Origin: Bacillota bacterium
Lineage (GTDB): Bacteria > Bacillota > SHA-98 > Ch115
Length of the DNA stretch: 38,411 bases
Assembly (NCBI GenBank): GCA_013178415.1
Contig: JABLXA010000020.1
Coordinates: 1-38,411 of the forward strand
Direction of reading: 5' to 3'
Part shown: one piece after another, positions 1 to 8,579 of the stretch
Layout of the letters: each line of letters opens with the position of its first letter
How positions within the stretch are numbered: position 1 is the first letter of the stretch
Program-made: the position numbers and the translations under genes
The notes under the pieces: model-generated
Told to the model about the DNA's origin: nothing
The model's input: only the letters and a program-made list of their open reading frames with translations
Databases searched by the model: none

Positions 1-519
1 GATCCCAAGGGTGTCGAATAATGCTGAGATAAGAGGAGCAGGTCCTGCATGGAATATCTTTAAGGATGAAACCATTGGAAACACCCCTGCCCCCAGTATA
101 CACGGAAGCAGGGGAAAGTACAAGTAAATATTTACCTTATAATCCTATAAATGTAACATTATCACTGGAAATATCTCTCCCTTATCTATGACCTCAGAAA
201 ATGCTCCTTCATACTCCGAAAGGGTGCGAAATGTAAGATGAAGGAAAAGCCAGTCAAAGACAGACGCCACGCTACCTGCCTCGACGATGGTCACGAGCTC
301 GTTTACGCTCGCATACCGCCAGAGCTGGTTGTACATCCCGAATATGTAATAGCAGATAAGCCTGATAGATGCCAGGATCGGAAGCTTTCGTATGAAGATC
401 AGGAGGTATTGCTCCGGGAGGGTGAATTCAAAACGCACAAGAATGGACAAAAGTCCCGCGACCACGATAAGCCCGAGGTCGCACGCTATATGGACGACCG
501 TTTTGACGCTTCGGCTCAT
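1..519 (-). pseudogene. CapD/PglF-like membrane domain, interrupted fragment
   Basis: The first 124 codons match the N-terminal membrane domain of CapD/PglF/FlaA1-type nucleotide-sugar 4,6-dehydratases. There are hydrophobic segments near residues 8-28 and 45-65, then the family-typical FGMYNQLWRYASV stretch. The ATG at 519 has an AGGGTGA site seven bases upstream. The reading ends at a TAG at 145-147, but the same frame stays open and hydrophobic to the window edge. No NAD-binding Rossmann domain follows, so this is not a working dehydratase within the window. The sequence after about residue 85 no longer looks like CapD, so a frameshift or a join to another membrane gene is possible. It lies downstream of a PLP aminotransferase, the usual partner in UDP-4-amino-sugar (bacillosamine-type) synthesis. 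I am confident of the N-terminal homology only. Confidence 0.6.
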
Positions 520-618
520 GGCTTATTCACCCTATCCGGTTCCAGGCTACTTTCTCTTTATTCGCCATGGATCTTAGAATACCTCCAGGCCTGCCATGCC
601 ATCCCACAAGTCCCAGAT

Positions 619-1773
619 TCATGAAGCCACCTCGAGGGCCTTCTCGAGGACCGTAGCCACATAGTCTATCTCCTCCTCTGTGAGGTGGTTATGGAACGGG
701 ATGGCTATGCTGGTCCGGCCCAGAAGCTCCGTCACCGGGAAGTCGCCTTCCTTAAAGCCAAACCTTTTCCGGTAGAAGGGCTGGAGGTGGATGGGGGTAA
801 AGTAGGGGCGGCAACCGATCCCGGCCTCCTGCAGGCGGCTCATTACATGCTCCCGTACTTCAGCCTGTCGTTTGGGTGAAGGTTCATTTATGGCCACACG
901 GATCACATATACGAACCAGCTCATTCGCGTAACCTCAGGGGCGACAAAGGGCAACCGCAGGCCAAGGCTATTTGGTATTCTAGAAAGCCTCTCCTTATAC
1001 ATAGCCGCCACCCGCTCGCGCTTAGCTATGATCTCCTCTATCCTACCCATCTGAGCCAGGCCCAGGGCGGCCGAAAGCTCGTCCATCCGGTAATTGTAGC
1101 CAAGCTCCTCGTGGGAAAGCCACAGGCCGCTCTCGCCCCGGCCCTGGTTCCGCAGGCTCCGGCAGAGACGGGCTACGTCGTCATCGTCAGTTACGATCAT
1201 CCCACCCTCTCCCGTAGTGATCTGCTTATTCGGATAAAACGCGAACACCGCAGCATCGGAGAATTCACCAGAGCCTGCCTTCTTTCCCTTATACTCAGAC
1301 CCGATGGCCTCGCACGCATCCTCTATGACCACAAGTCTATGCCTTCGAGCGATCTCCCGGATCCTATCCAGCCGCGCCGGCTGGCCGAAGGCATCCACCG
1401 GGAGGATAGCCCTGGTGCGCGGCGTGATAGCGGCCTCGATAAGCTCCGGGTCGATGTTACCCGTATCCGCTTCTACATCAACAAAGACCGACTCTGCCCT
1501 CTCGTAGAGTATACAGTTACTCGAGGCAATAAAGCTGAACGGCGTGGTTATGACCTCATCACTCTCCCCGATGCCAAACGCCCGCACGAGAAGGTGAAGG
1601 CCACTGGTGCCACTGTTTACCGCAATTGCGTGCTTTCTCCCCACGTACTCTGCTACAGCACGCTCGAATTCAATCATCTTTGGGCCGAGGGCGAGGATCG
1701 GAGAGCGAATGACCTCGTTAATGGCGGTGATCTCTTTTTCTGTAATGTCTGGACGTGAAAGATGTACTTGCAT
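619..1773 (-). CDS. DegT/DnrJ/EryC1/StrS family PLP-dependent sugar aminotransferase
   Basis: A 384-residue fold type I aminotransferase of the family that turns nucleotide-linked keto sugars into amino sugars in the cytoplasm. The N-terminal substrate and phosphate loop (NSGTSGLHL, residues 53-61) is present, as are the conserved EDACEAIG (151-158) and the PLP lysine K183 in FYPNKQITTGEGG. Length is normal and no key residue is missing. AAGGAGG lies nine bases before the ATG. A CapD/PglF-like fragment follows, and a PglD-like acyltransferase and a PglC-like transferase lie further upstream, so a UDP-4-keto-6-deoxy-HexNAc 4-aminotransferase (PglE/WecE type) is the best guess. The exact substrate cannot be read from sequence. 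Confidence 0.93.
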   Translation of the reverse strand: MQVHLSRPDITEKEITAINEVIRSPILALGPKMIEFERAVAEYVGRKHAIAVNSGTSGLHLLVRAFGIGESDEVITTPFSFIASSNCILYERAESVFVDVEADTGNIDPELIEAAITPRTRAILPVDAFGQPARLDRIREIARRHRLVVIEDACEAIGSEYKGKKAGSGEFSDAAVFAFYPNKQITTGEGGMIVTDDDDVARLCRSLRNQGRGESGLWLSHEELGYNYRMDELSAALGLAQMGRIEEIIAKRERVAAMYKERLSRIPNSLGLRLPFVAPEVTRMSWFVYVIRVAINEPSPKRQAEVREHVMSRLQEAGIGCRPYFTPIHLQPFYRKRFGFKEGDFPVTELLGRTSIAIPFHNHLTEEEIDYVATVLEKALEVAS

Positions 1774-1845
1774 AAGGTGGTGCCTCCTTAAGCAGTGGTG
1801 CCTTCCTGGGCTACTTGACTCTAACCTACAAGCTATGTCTTTACT

Positions 1846-2454
1846 TTATCCGTATATAGGTGTAAGCGTTCCTGATCGAGCAGTTGAAATAGGTACCATT
1901 ATACGAGGCATTAGGGAGACCGAGGTATTGCTCCTTTCGGACATCAAAGTATTGGTACACCCTCGGATCTCCTTCGCCTTCAAAAAGACTCCCAAGGCCT
2001 TGTCCGTCTTCCCAATATGATTTAACCACCAGTCTACGAGAAAACGCTGAGACCCAATAGCCAGAAGGAAACTCTGCCCTTCCCGGTCAAACCTCTACCG
2101 GAAATCCGAGAGCTTTTCGACATACGAATCGTGTTCTCCTTTATGAGCTTGCAGCCCTGGATATCCATAGGCCACCATATACCGCTCCTCGGTGCTAAAG
2201 TGAGTTACAACATAGTCACTGAAAAAGCCTGACACCCCAGCTACCCGCTCTTCCCCCTTCCCATGGCTCATAGCTGAGAGCAAGGTATTGATCCTTTTGA
2301 AAAGCTCTTTGTGCTGGTCATCGATGATCCCAACCCCAGCGGAAAGATCTTCTGTCCGTCTGAGCAAATTACCCGTCCTCCGATCATGCCTATTATATCG
2401 GTTCAGTTCGTATCGGTCAGCAGGCGGAACATCAGTACCCCCACTGATCATCAC
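1846..2454 (-). pseudogene. Bacteriohemerythrin split by an in-frame TAG
   Basis: Bacteriohemerythrins are small four-helix proteins that bind O2 at a di-iron site. The first part has DDQHKELFKRIN, HFSTEERYM and HKGEHDSYV, giving the first His, the His/Glu pair and the two His of HxxxH. The reading then meets TAG at 2095-2097. The same frame continues directly with the missing last helix, including FLVDWWLNHIGKTDKAL, which supplies the final His and Asp. The join is exactly where a full-length protein would run on, so one nonsense change (or readthrough) is the simplest reading. The usual Trp before the TEDLS motif is Arg here, another sign of decay, and residues before about 30 look unrelated to the family. 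The true start may be a TTG near 2367. Confidence 0.75.
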
Positions 2455-2997
2455 CCAATAAAATCACTCATCGAAGAATCCCTTGAAGAGTTCTGCGACC
2501 GCCCTGCCCTCTCCTTTGTCATCGCCTCATCAACCGTAACGGTGATAGGTAAAGCGTCACCCGGCCTGGCACCTTTGGGAAGGGCTTCCCGTGAGAGGTT
2601 AAACATTGTGTTCGCTGGTCCCTCAATAACTGCCTAATCGCCCTTGAATCGGTCTGGGTGTCTACGGTGACGCTCCCAAAATCCTGAAGGGGATGGAATT
2701 CCCGCGCGACTTTCAAAAAGGACATCGGCGTGCACAGATTTCTTCCGCAAGGCCCAGCCCTGTCGGGTCGCTACACCCATAACCTATTAACATTATTCGA
2801 TTCGACGAATATCGCAATTACCCTTTCTATGAGAGCGGAGGTCGCGGCTCGATATGTTCTTCCGCCCATACTTAAGCCAAATCTAAATTGCCTTGCCTAT
2901 AGTTTCTGCATCCATGGATCAGAATTTCTGACTTCGGCAGGAACAGTCAGGATTTATAAGGGTCAGCCAGGATGCCTGTACAAATGGAGGCTTGCTG
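2455..2997. other. Gene-free, probably decayed stretch
   Basis: I find no convincing gene here on either strand. The open frames are short, overlap each other on opposite strands and show no motif I recognise. Together with 3078-3422 this is about 1 kb of likely decayed sequence between hemerythrin and the CBASS effector. Confidence 0.4.
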
Positions 2998-3077
2998 CTA
3001 CTGTCTTCCGCAGGCCCTCGAGCAAAGTTTGAGGGAGCCAGCCTGATAAGTCCTAATAGTTCTCGAACATTCTCCTA

Positions 3078-3422
3078 TCACAGGAACAGCCGCAGTAGCG
3101 CCATGAGCGTCCGGTCGTCGCAGACATGGTGCGTGTTCCTCACCCACGCGGCTCCGTTCCGTCCAATAACGAATATATCGAAGGTCATAGCGCTTGAACT
3201 CAGCAAACACGCAAACCTTTGCGAGGCACCCCCGCGCACCCGGCTGATCTAGATCAGCCGGATCGACGCGGCGAGCAAAAGATAAAACCCCGGGTCGATA
3301 GCGCATACACGCTCGATGGACCGCACCTCGGCCTCTACAGGGGTTGTGAATTCCGACAGAAGATACAGCAACTCGGACGAGCTTAGTGTCAGCCCTAAAA
3401 AAGATGTGTATCCCCTTATGAG
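3078..3422 (-). pseudogene. Unrecognised degenerate reading frame with an internal TAG
   Basis: One minus-strand frame reads as protein-like for about 57 codons (containing SSELLYLLSEF and CAIDPGFYLLLAAS). It stops at TAG (3249-3251) and continues protein-like for another 57 codons (containing MTFDIFVIGRNGAAWVRN) to a TGA. No plausible start codon with a ribosome binding site is visible at its head. A longer frame overlaps it (2998-3501), but its composition, rich in Arg and Cys with no pattern, looks like a shadow. I do not recognise the family. The internal stop lies at the centre of a perfect palindrome. Remnant of a gene is the best guess. Confidence 0.3.
3240..3261. repeat. Perfect 22-bp palindrome
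   Basis: Two perfectly complementary 11-base arms (CCGGCTGATCT and its reverse complement) meet with no spacer. The centre CTAG creates the in-frame TAG of the surrounding minus-strand frame. There is no T-run after it on either strand, so it is a weak terminator candidate. It could be a protein-binding site or the scar of an insertion. Confidence 0.6.
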
Positions 3423-3460
3423 TCAGCGACGCATCCGCCTTTGGCGCGAGCCTCCATGAC

Positions 3461-4102
3461 TTAGGAGTCGATTTGCTTCGAGGATCTAGTCCACGTATCA
3501 TCAGGCATTGCTCCTGATGTAAGCTCGCGCCACCACAATTTGAACTTCAATAGCCATATCCAAGTATGCGGGTGATCCTCAAGGAACCTGCTAATTGCTA
3601 TTTTTACCAGATACCGCTTCTTTAGTTTCAGGAATTGCGGGCCCGGTATACGCGGCAAGTCCCCCGTATCTAGATATTGATCTTCGATGGCTTTCAAATC
3701 CTGTTCACTAACAGTATCACGTGAGTCCAGGTTTCGGATAGCATAGAGCACCCTCGTATAATGGTTTACTGCCTCCATATGGCGGGCCGCATGAGAGGAT
3801 GGTTTCGAAATCGCCAATATGAGTCCGGCGAAGAAGTTTACAACTGCGATCAGGGCTTTGAGCCACTTAAACCAATCTGGAGCCAAATGCAAAGTCCTGG
3901 CTATGAAATCGTCAGAAACGAAGGTCAATGATAAAAGGAGACACGATGTGAATAAAGAGCCATAGTAAACCGTGTTCTGCTTATGGAGGTAATGGTCAGC
4001 CAGTTGTCCATGCATGTCAGCCTGCATCTCGGCCTTCTTTTTGATTTTGGCGAGAATTTCACCGAGCTGCTTTGGGGGCGAAGACGAGTGCATGCTGCTC
4101 AC
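3461..4102 (-). CDS. SLATT-domain two-helix membrane effector of CBASS
   Basis: A protein of about 213 residues with a soluble charged N-terminal helix, two hydrophobic segments (around YYGSLFTSCLLLSLTF and LIAVVNFFAGLILAI) and a soluble C-terminal half. This is the layout of SLATT-family 2TM effectors, thought to damage or permeabilise the inner membrane when a cyclic nucleotide signal is made. The start is best set at GTG 4102: it overlaps the upstream CD-NTase stop as GTGA and has AAGGGG eight bases before it. An ATG at 4120 in the same frame is the alternative. Being last in the CBASS gene row and translationally coupled to the CD-NTase supports the effector role. The family call rests on topology and context, since I recognise no catalytic motif. 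Confidence 0.8.
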   Translation of the reverse strand: MSSMHSSSPPKQLGEILAKIKKKAEMQADMHGQLADHYLHKQNTVYYGSLFTSCLLLSLTFVSDDFIARTLHLAPDWFKWLKALIAVVNFFAGLILAISKPSSHAARHMEAVNHYTRVLYAIRNLDSRDTVSEQDLKAIEDQYLDTGDLPRIPGPQFLKLKKRYLVKIAISRFLEDHPHTWIWLLKFKLWWRELTSGAMPDDTWTRSSKQIDS

Positions 4103-5025
4103 GTGAATATCCCCTTCCATTGATCGATATTCATAAGGCGGTCAGCATTGCTCAAACGGTTTGCCAGCCTTTCTAAGGCTGCACTACATTGTTGACGCAA
4201 TAGGTTGTTAGCCCCTCCCAGGTACTCATCCACATGAACCGATTGCCCAGTAGAATCGGACATCGGTGACAATACGAGTTTGGGAGCCTGGCGGCATAGG
4301 TGAAGAAGCATATCCTTATAAGTCATTCGTCCGCTATAGGTGTCAAAGGCTTTAATAGCCAGCGCCTCGATATGATAGCCGGAGAGCCGGACTTTTTCTG
4401 AAAGAGACTCGTTTAGGCCCTTAAAGAGTTTAATTACCGGAACCAGCTTTTGATTGCAAAGTCGGTTGGCTTCTGTCAGTTTCTCAGCGAATCTTGCCGG
4501 TTTTACGACATTACTCCAGCCATTTCCATCGGCCCGGGCAATTTTGACCCCTGTTTTAGTGCTTAACGCGGGCAGTAGCTGAATCTCGTGTCCGGTGCTA
4601 GAAAATCTCACGGTAACTGCCAATGCCCCGACCCGGATCTCGGTATTCGGGAGTCGTCTCCGCAGTCGTTCAGCGAAATACTCTTTCACTTGGGCTGGGG
4701 AGGCGTTAGTTAACGATGTGTTGTTGATCCTTACTAACATATCGATATCGCTTAGGCCGTTAACATATGTGTGTTTACTGATGGAACCGCCGAAGATCAG
4801 ATCTACGGCTCCTTCAATATCTTTATCTAGAGCCCTCTTGATAGTATCTAGATGCTGTTGTATCTCCTCTACCTTTCTATCATTATAGTTAGATAGAAGG
4901 TCCAGCAAGTATTGGTTAATTTCGACTTCGTATTGCGCCCTCTGTTCATTCGAATGCATTTGATTCAAAAGCTTATCAACATCAGGGGGTTTCCCCCAAT
5001 TGTACCACCCACCAGAACCACCCAT
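4099..5025 (-). CDS. CD-NTase (CBASS cyclic oligonucleotide synthase)
   Basis: A 308-residue nucleotidyltransferase of the cGAS/DncV-like superfamily, which makes cyclic di- or trinucleotide alarm signals after phage infection. The active-site GGS motif is at residues 79-81 and the first metal pair at D93 and D95 (SDIDMLV). The third acidic position falls in GHEIQLLPAL (145-154), where the usual xDxxP aspartate appears as Q149, with E147 close by. A C-terminal helical domain follows. The N-terminus is Gly- and Trp-rich (MGGSGGWYNWG), unlike most CD-NTases, and may be a substrate tag for the Cap9 protein encoded upstream. The ATG overlaps the cap10 stop as TGATG, with AGGAGGTG six bases before it. 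The nucleotide product cannot be told from sequence. Confidence 0.9.
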   Translation of the reverse strand: MGGSGGWYNWGKPPDVDKLLNQMHSNEQRAQYEVEINQYLLDLLSNYNDRKVEEIQQHLDTIKRALDKDIEGAVDLIFGGSISKHTYVNGLSDIDMLVRINNTSLTNASPAQVKEYFAERLRRRLPNTEIRVGALAVTVRFSSTGHEIQLLPALSTKTGVKIARADGNGWSNVVKPARFAEKLTEANRLCNQKLVPVIKLFKGLNESLSEKVRLSGYHIEALAIKAFDTYSGRMTYKDMLLHLCRQAPKLVLSPMSDSTGQSVHVDEYLGGANNLLRQQCSAALERLANRLSNADRLMNIDQWKGIFT

Positions 5026-6029
5026 CAGACCACCTCCTGAAATTCAACATTGGCAGACCCGATGAGGGCCTGGATCTGCTTCTGATGATCCAGTTTCAGC
5101 TCGAGCACCCCCCAGTCGTGGCTGCGTGCGAAACGTCCCATTAAGGCCTGGGTCCTGGCCAATTGCTGTATGTTCCGAATGGAGGCTGCAGCATGGATAG
5201 CAGTGTATCCTTGGGTCCACAGGCCCTCCGTAAGCGCATAACTGTTATAGTAGACAGCCGTGCCTTCATTGTAGGCCAATCGTAGCCAAGACAAGCCATC
5301 GAAGATGTCCGCTCCGCAGAGGAAGTATACCAGTACAGACAGCGGATCGAGGCAGCCGAGCACATGGATAGGGATGTCAATACTCTGCTCGTAAAAGGCT
5401 TTCCTTATCTTGACTAAGCTGCGGCACCGTTCCAGGAAAGATGATCCAAGTTCCTTTTCAACCACCCCGACGACATCGAACTCTCCTAGTTCCTCGCAGC
5501 ACTCAACGATGCTCTTGACGTCTATAGAGCCAGAGTCCTCAGTCAATGGCTTAATCAGAAAATCCCTTGCGTAGTCCCTTGGTATTTTGGAAAAGAAGCG
5601 TTGCGCCTTGCCGATTTGGTCAGATAATGCAGCACGAGTATCATAGCTGATTATTACGAGAGAAGAAAGTGGCTTGAGAGATAGGATAGTTTCCAGATAG
5701 CGATCTTCTGACCATTCCTTAGATTGGTTGGTGACGCCATAGAAATCCGACAGATCCTGGTTGGTTCCCACCTCGAAACCACCGCTATCTACAAACAGGA
5801 TCTCGGAGCAGTAAATTTTCTCGGCGTCCAAATGACCATAGCGTATATCATAGGCACTGATTAGAGACGTGTCAGGGGTATACTCACTGAGTACCCCGTG
5901 GATCTTGCTGATCTCGGGAAATCCGCGACTTGAGAAGCTGGGCACAAGCAGCGGGGTTTTTACTTTAATCGTCTCGATGCGTCTCTCTTTGCACAAATCA
6001 CTCAGTTTCAAGTAATCTCCCCCGATCAT
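5025..6029 (-). CDS. cap10: TGT-like enzyme, type IV CBASS Cap10
   Basis: About 334 residues of the tRNA-guanine transglycosylase fold. Visible are the substrate-pocket DSGGF motif (D81-F85, in ILFVDSGGFEVG), the glycine-rich HVLGCLDP (222-229) and the nucleophile segment GADIFDGLSW (239-248), matching the GxDxFD of TGT. The C-terminal CxCxxC zinc site of bacterial TGT is absent, so this is not the housekeeping queuosine enzyme. It sits between a QueC-like gene and a CD-NTase, the gene set of type IV CBASS. The ATG at 6029 overlaps the end of cap9 by 32 bases. A TTG at 6011 with GGGGGAG upstream is an equally good start. The frame extends to 6161, but that part overlaps cap9 and is not family-like. 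Its exact role in the defence pathway is inferred. Confidence 0.85.
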   Translation of the reverse strand: MIGGDYLKLSDLCKERRIETIKVKTPLLVPSFSSRGFPEISKIHGVLSEYTPDTSLISAYDIRYGHLDAEKIYCSEILFVDSGGFEVGTNQDLSDFYGVTNQSKEWSEDRYLETILSLKPLSSLVIISYDTRAALSDQIGKAQRFFSKIPRDYARDFLIKPLTEDSGSIDVKSIVECCEELGEFDVVGVVEKELGSSFLERCRSLVKIRKAFYEQSIDIPIHVLGCLDPLSVLVYFLCGADIFDGLSWLRLAYNEGTAVYYNSYALTEGLWTQGYTAIHAAASIRNIQQLARTQALMGRFARSHDWGVLELKLDHQKQIQALIGSANVEFQEVV

Positions 6030-6552
6030 GGCAAGACGGGCACTGACCACAAGGGTGATCGCCGTTGCGTTCACAGCTATAAGTAAGATGAATAGGGACC
6101 CCATACTTTTTGCAGTAGTGGAAGATCTCCGGCTTAGTCCACTGCAAGAAAGGGGCTTCAACTGTCACAAGTCCCCCATAATAGCCGTCTAATATTCGTT
6201 GCATATCTTGCAAGAACCCAGAGGAACAGTCATAGTACGGAGTCCCAGAATGTATTCCAATTGCGACCCTGTTTGACCCTGGCGCAAGGGAAGAACATGC
6301 AGCCAAAACGAGAAGTGCATTCCTGCAAAGGAATTCGTCGCCCCTCATACCCGGAGTAGGCTGAATCCTAGCCATCGTCAGAGGAATGTCATAGTAGGCT
6401 GCAACAGCGTACGCGGACGCCATCTCCCGCTCTGCAGTGGGTTGCCCATAATTGACGTGAAATCCCAATACGGCTATACCCTGGCTTAGGTATAGGTGAA
6501 CAAGAGCAGTCGAATCGATGCCTCCGCTAAGCAAGATATTCACCGAAGCCAA
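5998..6552 (-). CDS. cap9: QueC-like PP-loop ATPase, type IV CBASS Cap9
   Basis: A 184-residue PP-loop enzyme like QueC, which in queuosine synthesis turns carboxydeazaguanine into preQ0 using ATP and ammonia. The PP-loop LLSGGIDST (residues 7-15) and a four-cysteine zinc site (C160, C168, C171, C174 in YSCERNGDHPCGQCPSC) are complete. It is shorter than housekeeping QueC (about 220). It lies directly before the TGT-like gene and the CD-NTase, which identifies it as Cap9 of type IV CBASS. From memory of a recent report, Cap9 conjugates a 7-deazaguanine base to the CD-NTase N-terminus. The TTG start has AGAGGTGG six bases upstream, and the gene begins 38 bases after the FkbH-like gene, so it may share that transcript. 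Confidence 0.87.
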   Translation of the reverse strand: MASVNILLSGGIDSTALVHLYLSQGIAVLGFHVNYGQPTAEREMASAYAVAAYYDIPLTMARIQPTPGMRGDEFLCRNALLVLAACSSLAPGSNRVAIGIHSGTPYYDCSSGFLQDMQRILDGYYGGLVTVEAPFLQWTKPEIFHYCKKYGVPIHLTYSCERNGDHPCGQCPSCHDRGRLLETE

Positions 6553-6590
6553 CCAAAACCACCTCTAGCCGGACCACGTGTGAATTCCTA

Positions 6591-8579
6591 TCAGTTACTC
6601 ACGTCCGCATCATTCAGAACCGCCACAAATGGGGAAGGCGAGAGAGTTAGATCCGCTAGATCCAGGCACCACACCGTCCGGCCATCACTGCTGGTTGACC
6701 CAGTTGCCCCTTTGAGCTTTTGGCCGGGGATGATGGCAGCATCTGCACCTATCTCATCTGCCGCCGCTGCAGCGACTTGCTCTGCATTGACACATGGCGC
6801 CACCTGCACAAAACCAAGCGATGGATAAAGATCAGCAACAACCCCATTCTTGCGGGTCGGAATATACTCCGCCATCAGCCGGTCAAAACCTAATCTACGA
6901 GCCTCCATGGCTAAGTAATATACGAAAGTTTGCTCCACGGTGCGGCCCATCACCCGGCAGCTCATTAGCAGACTATCGATCCAAATCATATCACCATTGG
7001 CACGCAGGATACCTACGGCAACCAGACCATTTTCCCCAAAACGGTCTTCTAGTTCAAGGCTGTAGACGTGCCACTCACCGCTCGCAATTCGTTCTCGAAG
7101 ATCCTGTTCTGTATACCGTCGGGTGGTCAAGTTGAATTGGTTGGTCTTTTGGGTGAGTTGTGCGATACGGGGCAGGGTCATGTCATTAGCCTTCGCAATA
7201 GTTGCCTTCATCTCAAGCCGGCGATAGAAATCCTCCAATGAGGCGCTTTCACTCTGGAGGACACGTCTTGCCGCCTGCTGACGATATTCCTCTCCCCGCC
7301 GCCTGTCGTCCGCTGTTATCGTCAGCGTGTCGAATACGGGGAGCGACTGCAGAAAAGCCACGAAGTTCTCCGGCTGCGCTGGCATCTGATATGCGAGGAC
7401 CTCTGGAAGAGCATCTCTAACTCGTGCAACCTCCACCGGATTATCATCAAGGAAGACGACACTGTCCATCCCGATGTTAAGTTCCTGGACGATCTCCTGG
7501 ATGTTGGTTGCCTTGTCGCGCCAATTGATGCGCATGCTGGCAAAGTGTTCGCGTCGCAATACCATATCAGGATGGCTATCGAGAACCTCCAAAGCTATAT
7601 CAGGCTCATTCTTGCTGCAGATCCCCAGAATGATACCACGCCTGTATAGGTTAAGAACCGCATGCTGAAAATCCACATATGCAGAACCCGGATATGTATT
7701 TCCAAGTTTAATGCCGCCTATGCCATCCTCGCCAATAATGCCGCCCCACAGAGTGCCATCCATATCTAGAATCAAGCACTTGCGGGTCAATCCCGTAAGA
7801 TGAATCAAATACCGGAGATATTCATCCGCAAGGTGAGAGAGTTGGTGAGGATTGACCGGGATTCGAGCCATATGCCACATTCGTGAATCAATCCAGTTAA
7901 GTTTCCCGTATCGACTACTTAATTCATCATAGCCAAACACATACACACCTGGGAAAGAGCGGCATATTTCACGTAGGGAATCGTTTAAATCGCGAATCGC
8001 CCGGATCTGCCCACCGGTATCCTGATAATCAAAGATCCCGTAAGAAGGGATTGCTGGCGTTTCAAAGTTATGCACCAAAATCGTTGCGTTAAGCCTCTTA
8101 CGCAGCTGACTCAACAGCATTTGAAACGTCGAAAGAACCTGCGTATTGAGGTTCGCAATCTGCTGAGAAGACAGCGCCGTGTAGTCATAAAATAGAGCGG
8201 GAGCCACGTCTACCAAACGTACTGCTAGAATGACCACGTCGGGCAGGAAATGATATAACTGACTGTTTGGATCAAGGATCTCCTGCTGATACTGACCATA
8301 GGGACCCATGCCTATCTCGGCGTTTATGCCCGCCAGCAGACACTTGACCCGGAGGATCGGAATAAGCTGCTCTATAGTGGCAGAACGCAGGAAATAGATG
8401 CGTATTGGTTTGAGCGGAAGCCCAGATAAATCAGCGTGGTCCAGAAGATTGTCAGCCGCCAGGTAATCACTGATATTGCCATCATGCATTAGAGACCACT
8501 CCAGTTCCCGCAGAAGCGAGAGTGGCTTTGAGGTTCGGCCTAATTCACAGATAAGATCCTTGAATCCCTCCATGTTCAT
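6591..8579 (-). CDS. FkbH-like HAD-IIIC family protein
   Basis: A 662-residue FkbH-type protein. The N-terminal 260 residues form the SGNH-like region of this family. The HAD domain begins with CLILDMDGTLWGG around residue 270 and later has VVFLDDNPVEVARVR. A GNAT-like C-terminal region follows (about 460-610, with QLTQKTNQFNLTTRRYT typical of FkbH). In polyketide pathways FkbH proteins take 1,3-bisphosphoglycerate, remove phosphate and load a glyceryl group on an acyl carrier protein. The neighbouring ACP, KAS III and VOC genes fit that role, so this probably makes glyceryl-ACP or a related acyl-ACP. The ATG overlaps the VOC gene stop as ATGA. It ends the acyl operon just before the CBASS genes. 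Confidence 0.88.
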   Translation of the reverse strand: MNMEGFKDLICELGRTSKPLSLLRELEWSLMHDGNISDYLAADNLLDHADLSGLPLKPIRIYFLRSATIEQLIPILRVKCLLAGINAEIGMGPYGQYQQEILDPNSQLYHFLPDVVILAVRLVDVAPALFYDYTALSSQQIANLNTQVLSTFQMLLSQLRKRLNATILVHNFETPAIPSYGIFDYQDTGGQIRAIRDLNDSLREICRSFPGVYVFGYDELSSRYGKLNWIDSRMWHMARIPVNPHQLSHLADEYLRYLIHLTGLTRKCLILDMDGTLWGGIIGEDGIGGIKLGNTYPGSAYVDFQHAVLNLYRRGIILGICSKNEPDIALEVLDSHPDMVLRREHFASMRINWRDKATNIQEIVQELNIGMDSVVFLDDNPVEVARVRDALPEVLAYQMPAQPENFVAFLQSLPVFDTLTITADDRRRGEEYRQQAARRVLQSESASLEDFYRRLEMKATIAKANDMTLPRIAQLTQKTNQFNLTTRRYTEQDLRERIASGEWHVYSLELEDRFGENGLVAVGILRANGDMIWIDSLLMSCRVMGRTVEQTFVYYLAMEARRLGFDRLMAEYIPTRKNGVVADLYPSLGFVQVAPCVNAEQVAAAAADEIGADAAIIPGQKLKGATGSTSSDGRTVWCLDLADLTLSPSPFVAVLNDADVSN

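Noticed and set aside
1111-1758. Long plus-strand frame of 215 codons
   Set aside because: It lies antisense to the intact PLP aminotransferase and has no family likeness; it is a shadow of the real gene.
5025-6552. Housekeeping queuosine genes queC and tgt
   Set aside because: The TGT-like protein lacks the zinc cysteines, the QueC-like protein is short, no other que gene is near, and both overlap into a CD-NTase gene.
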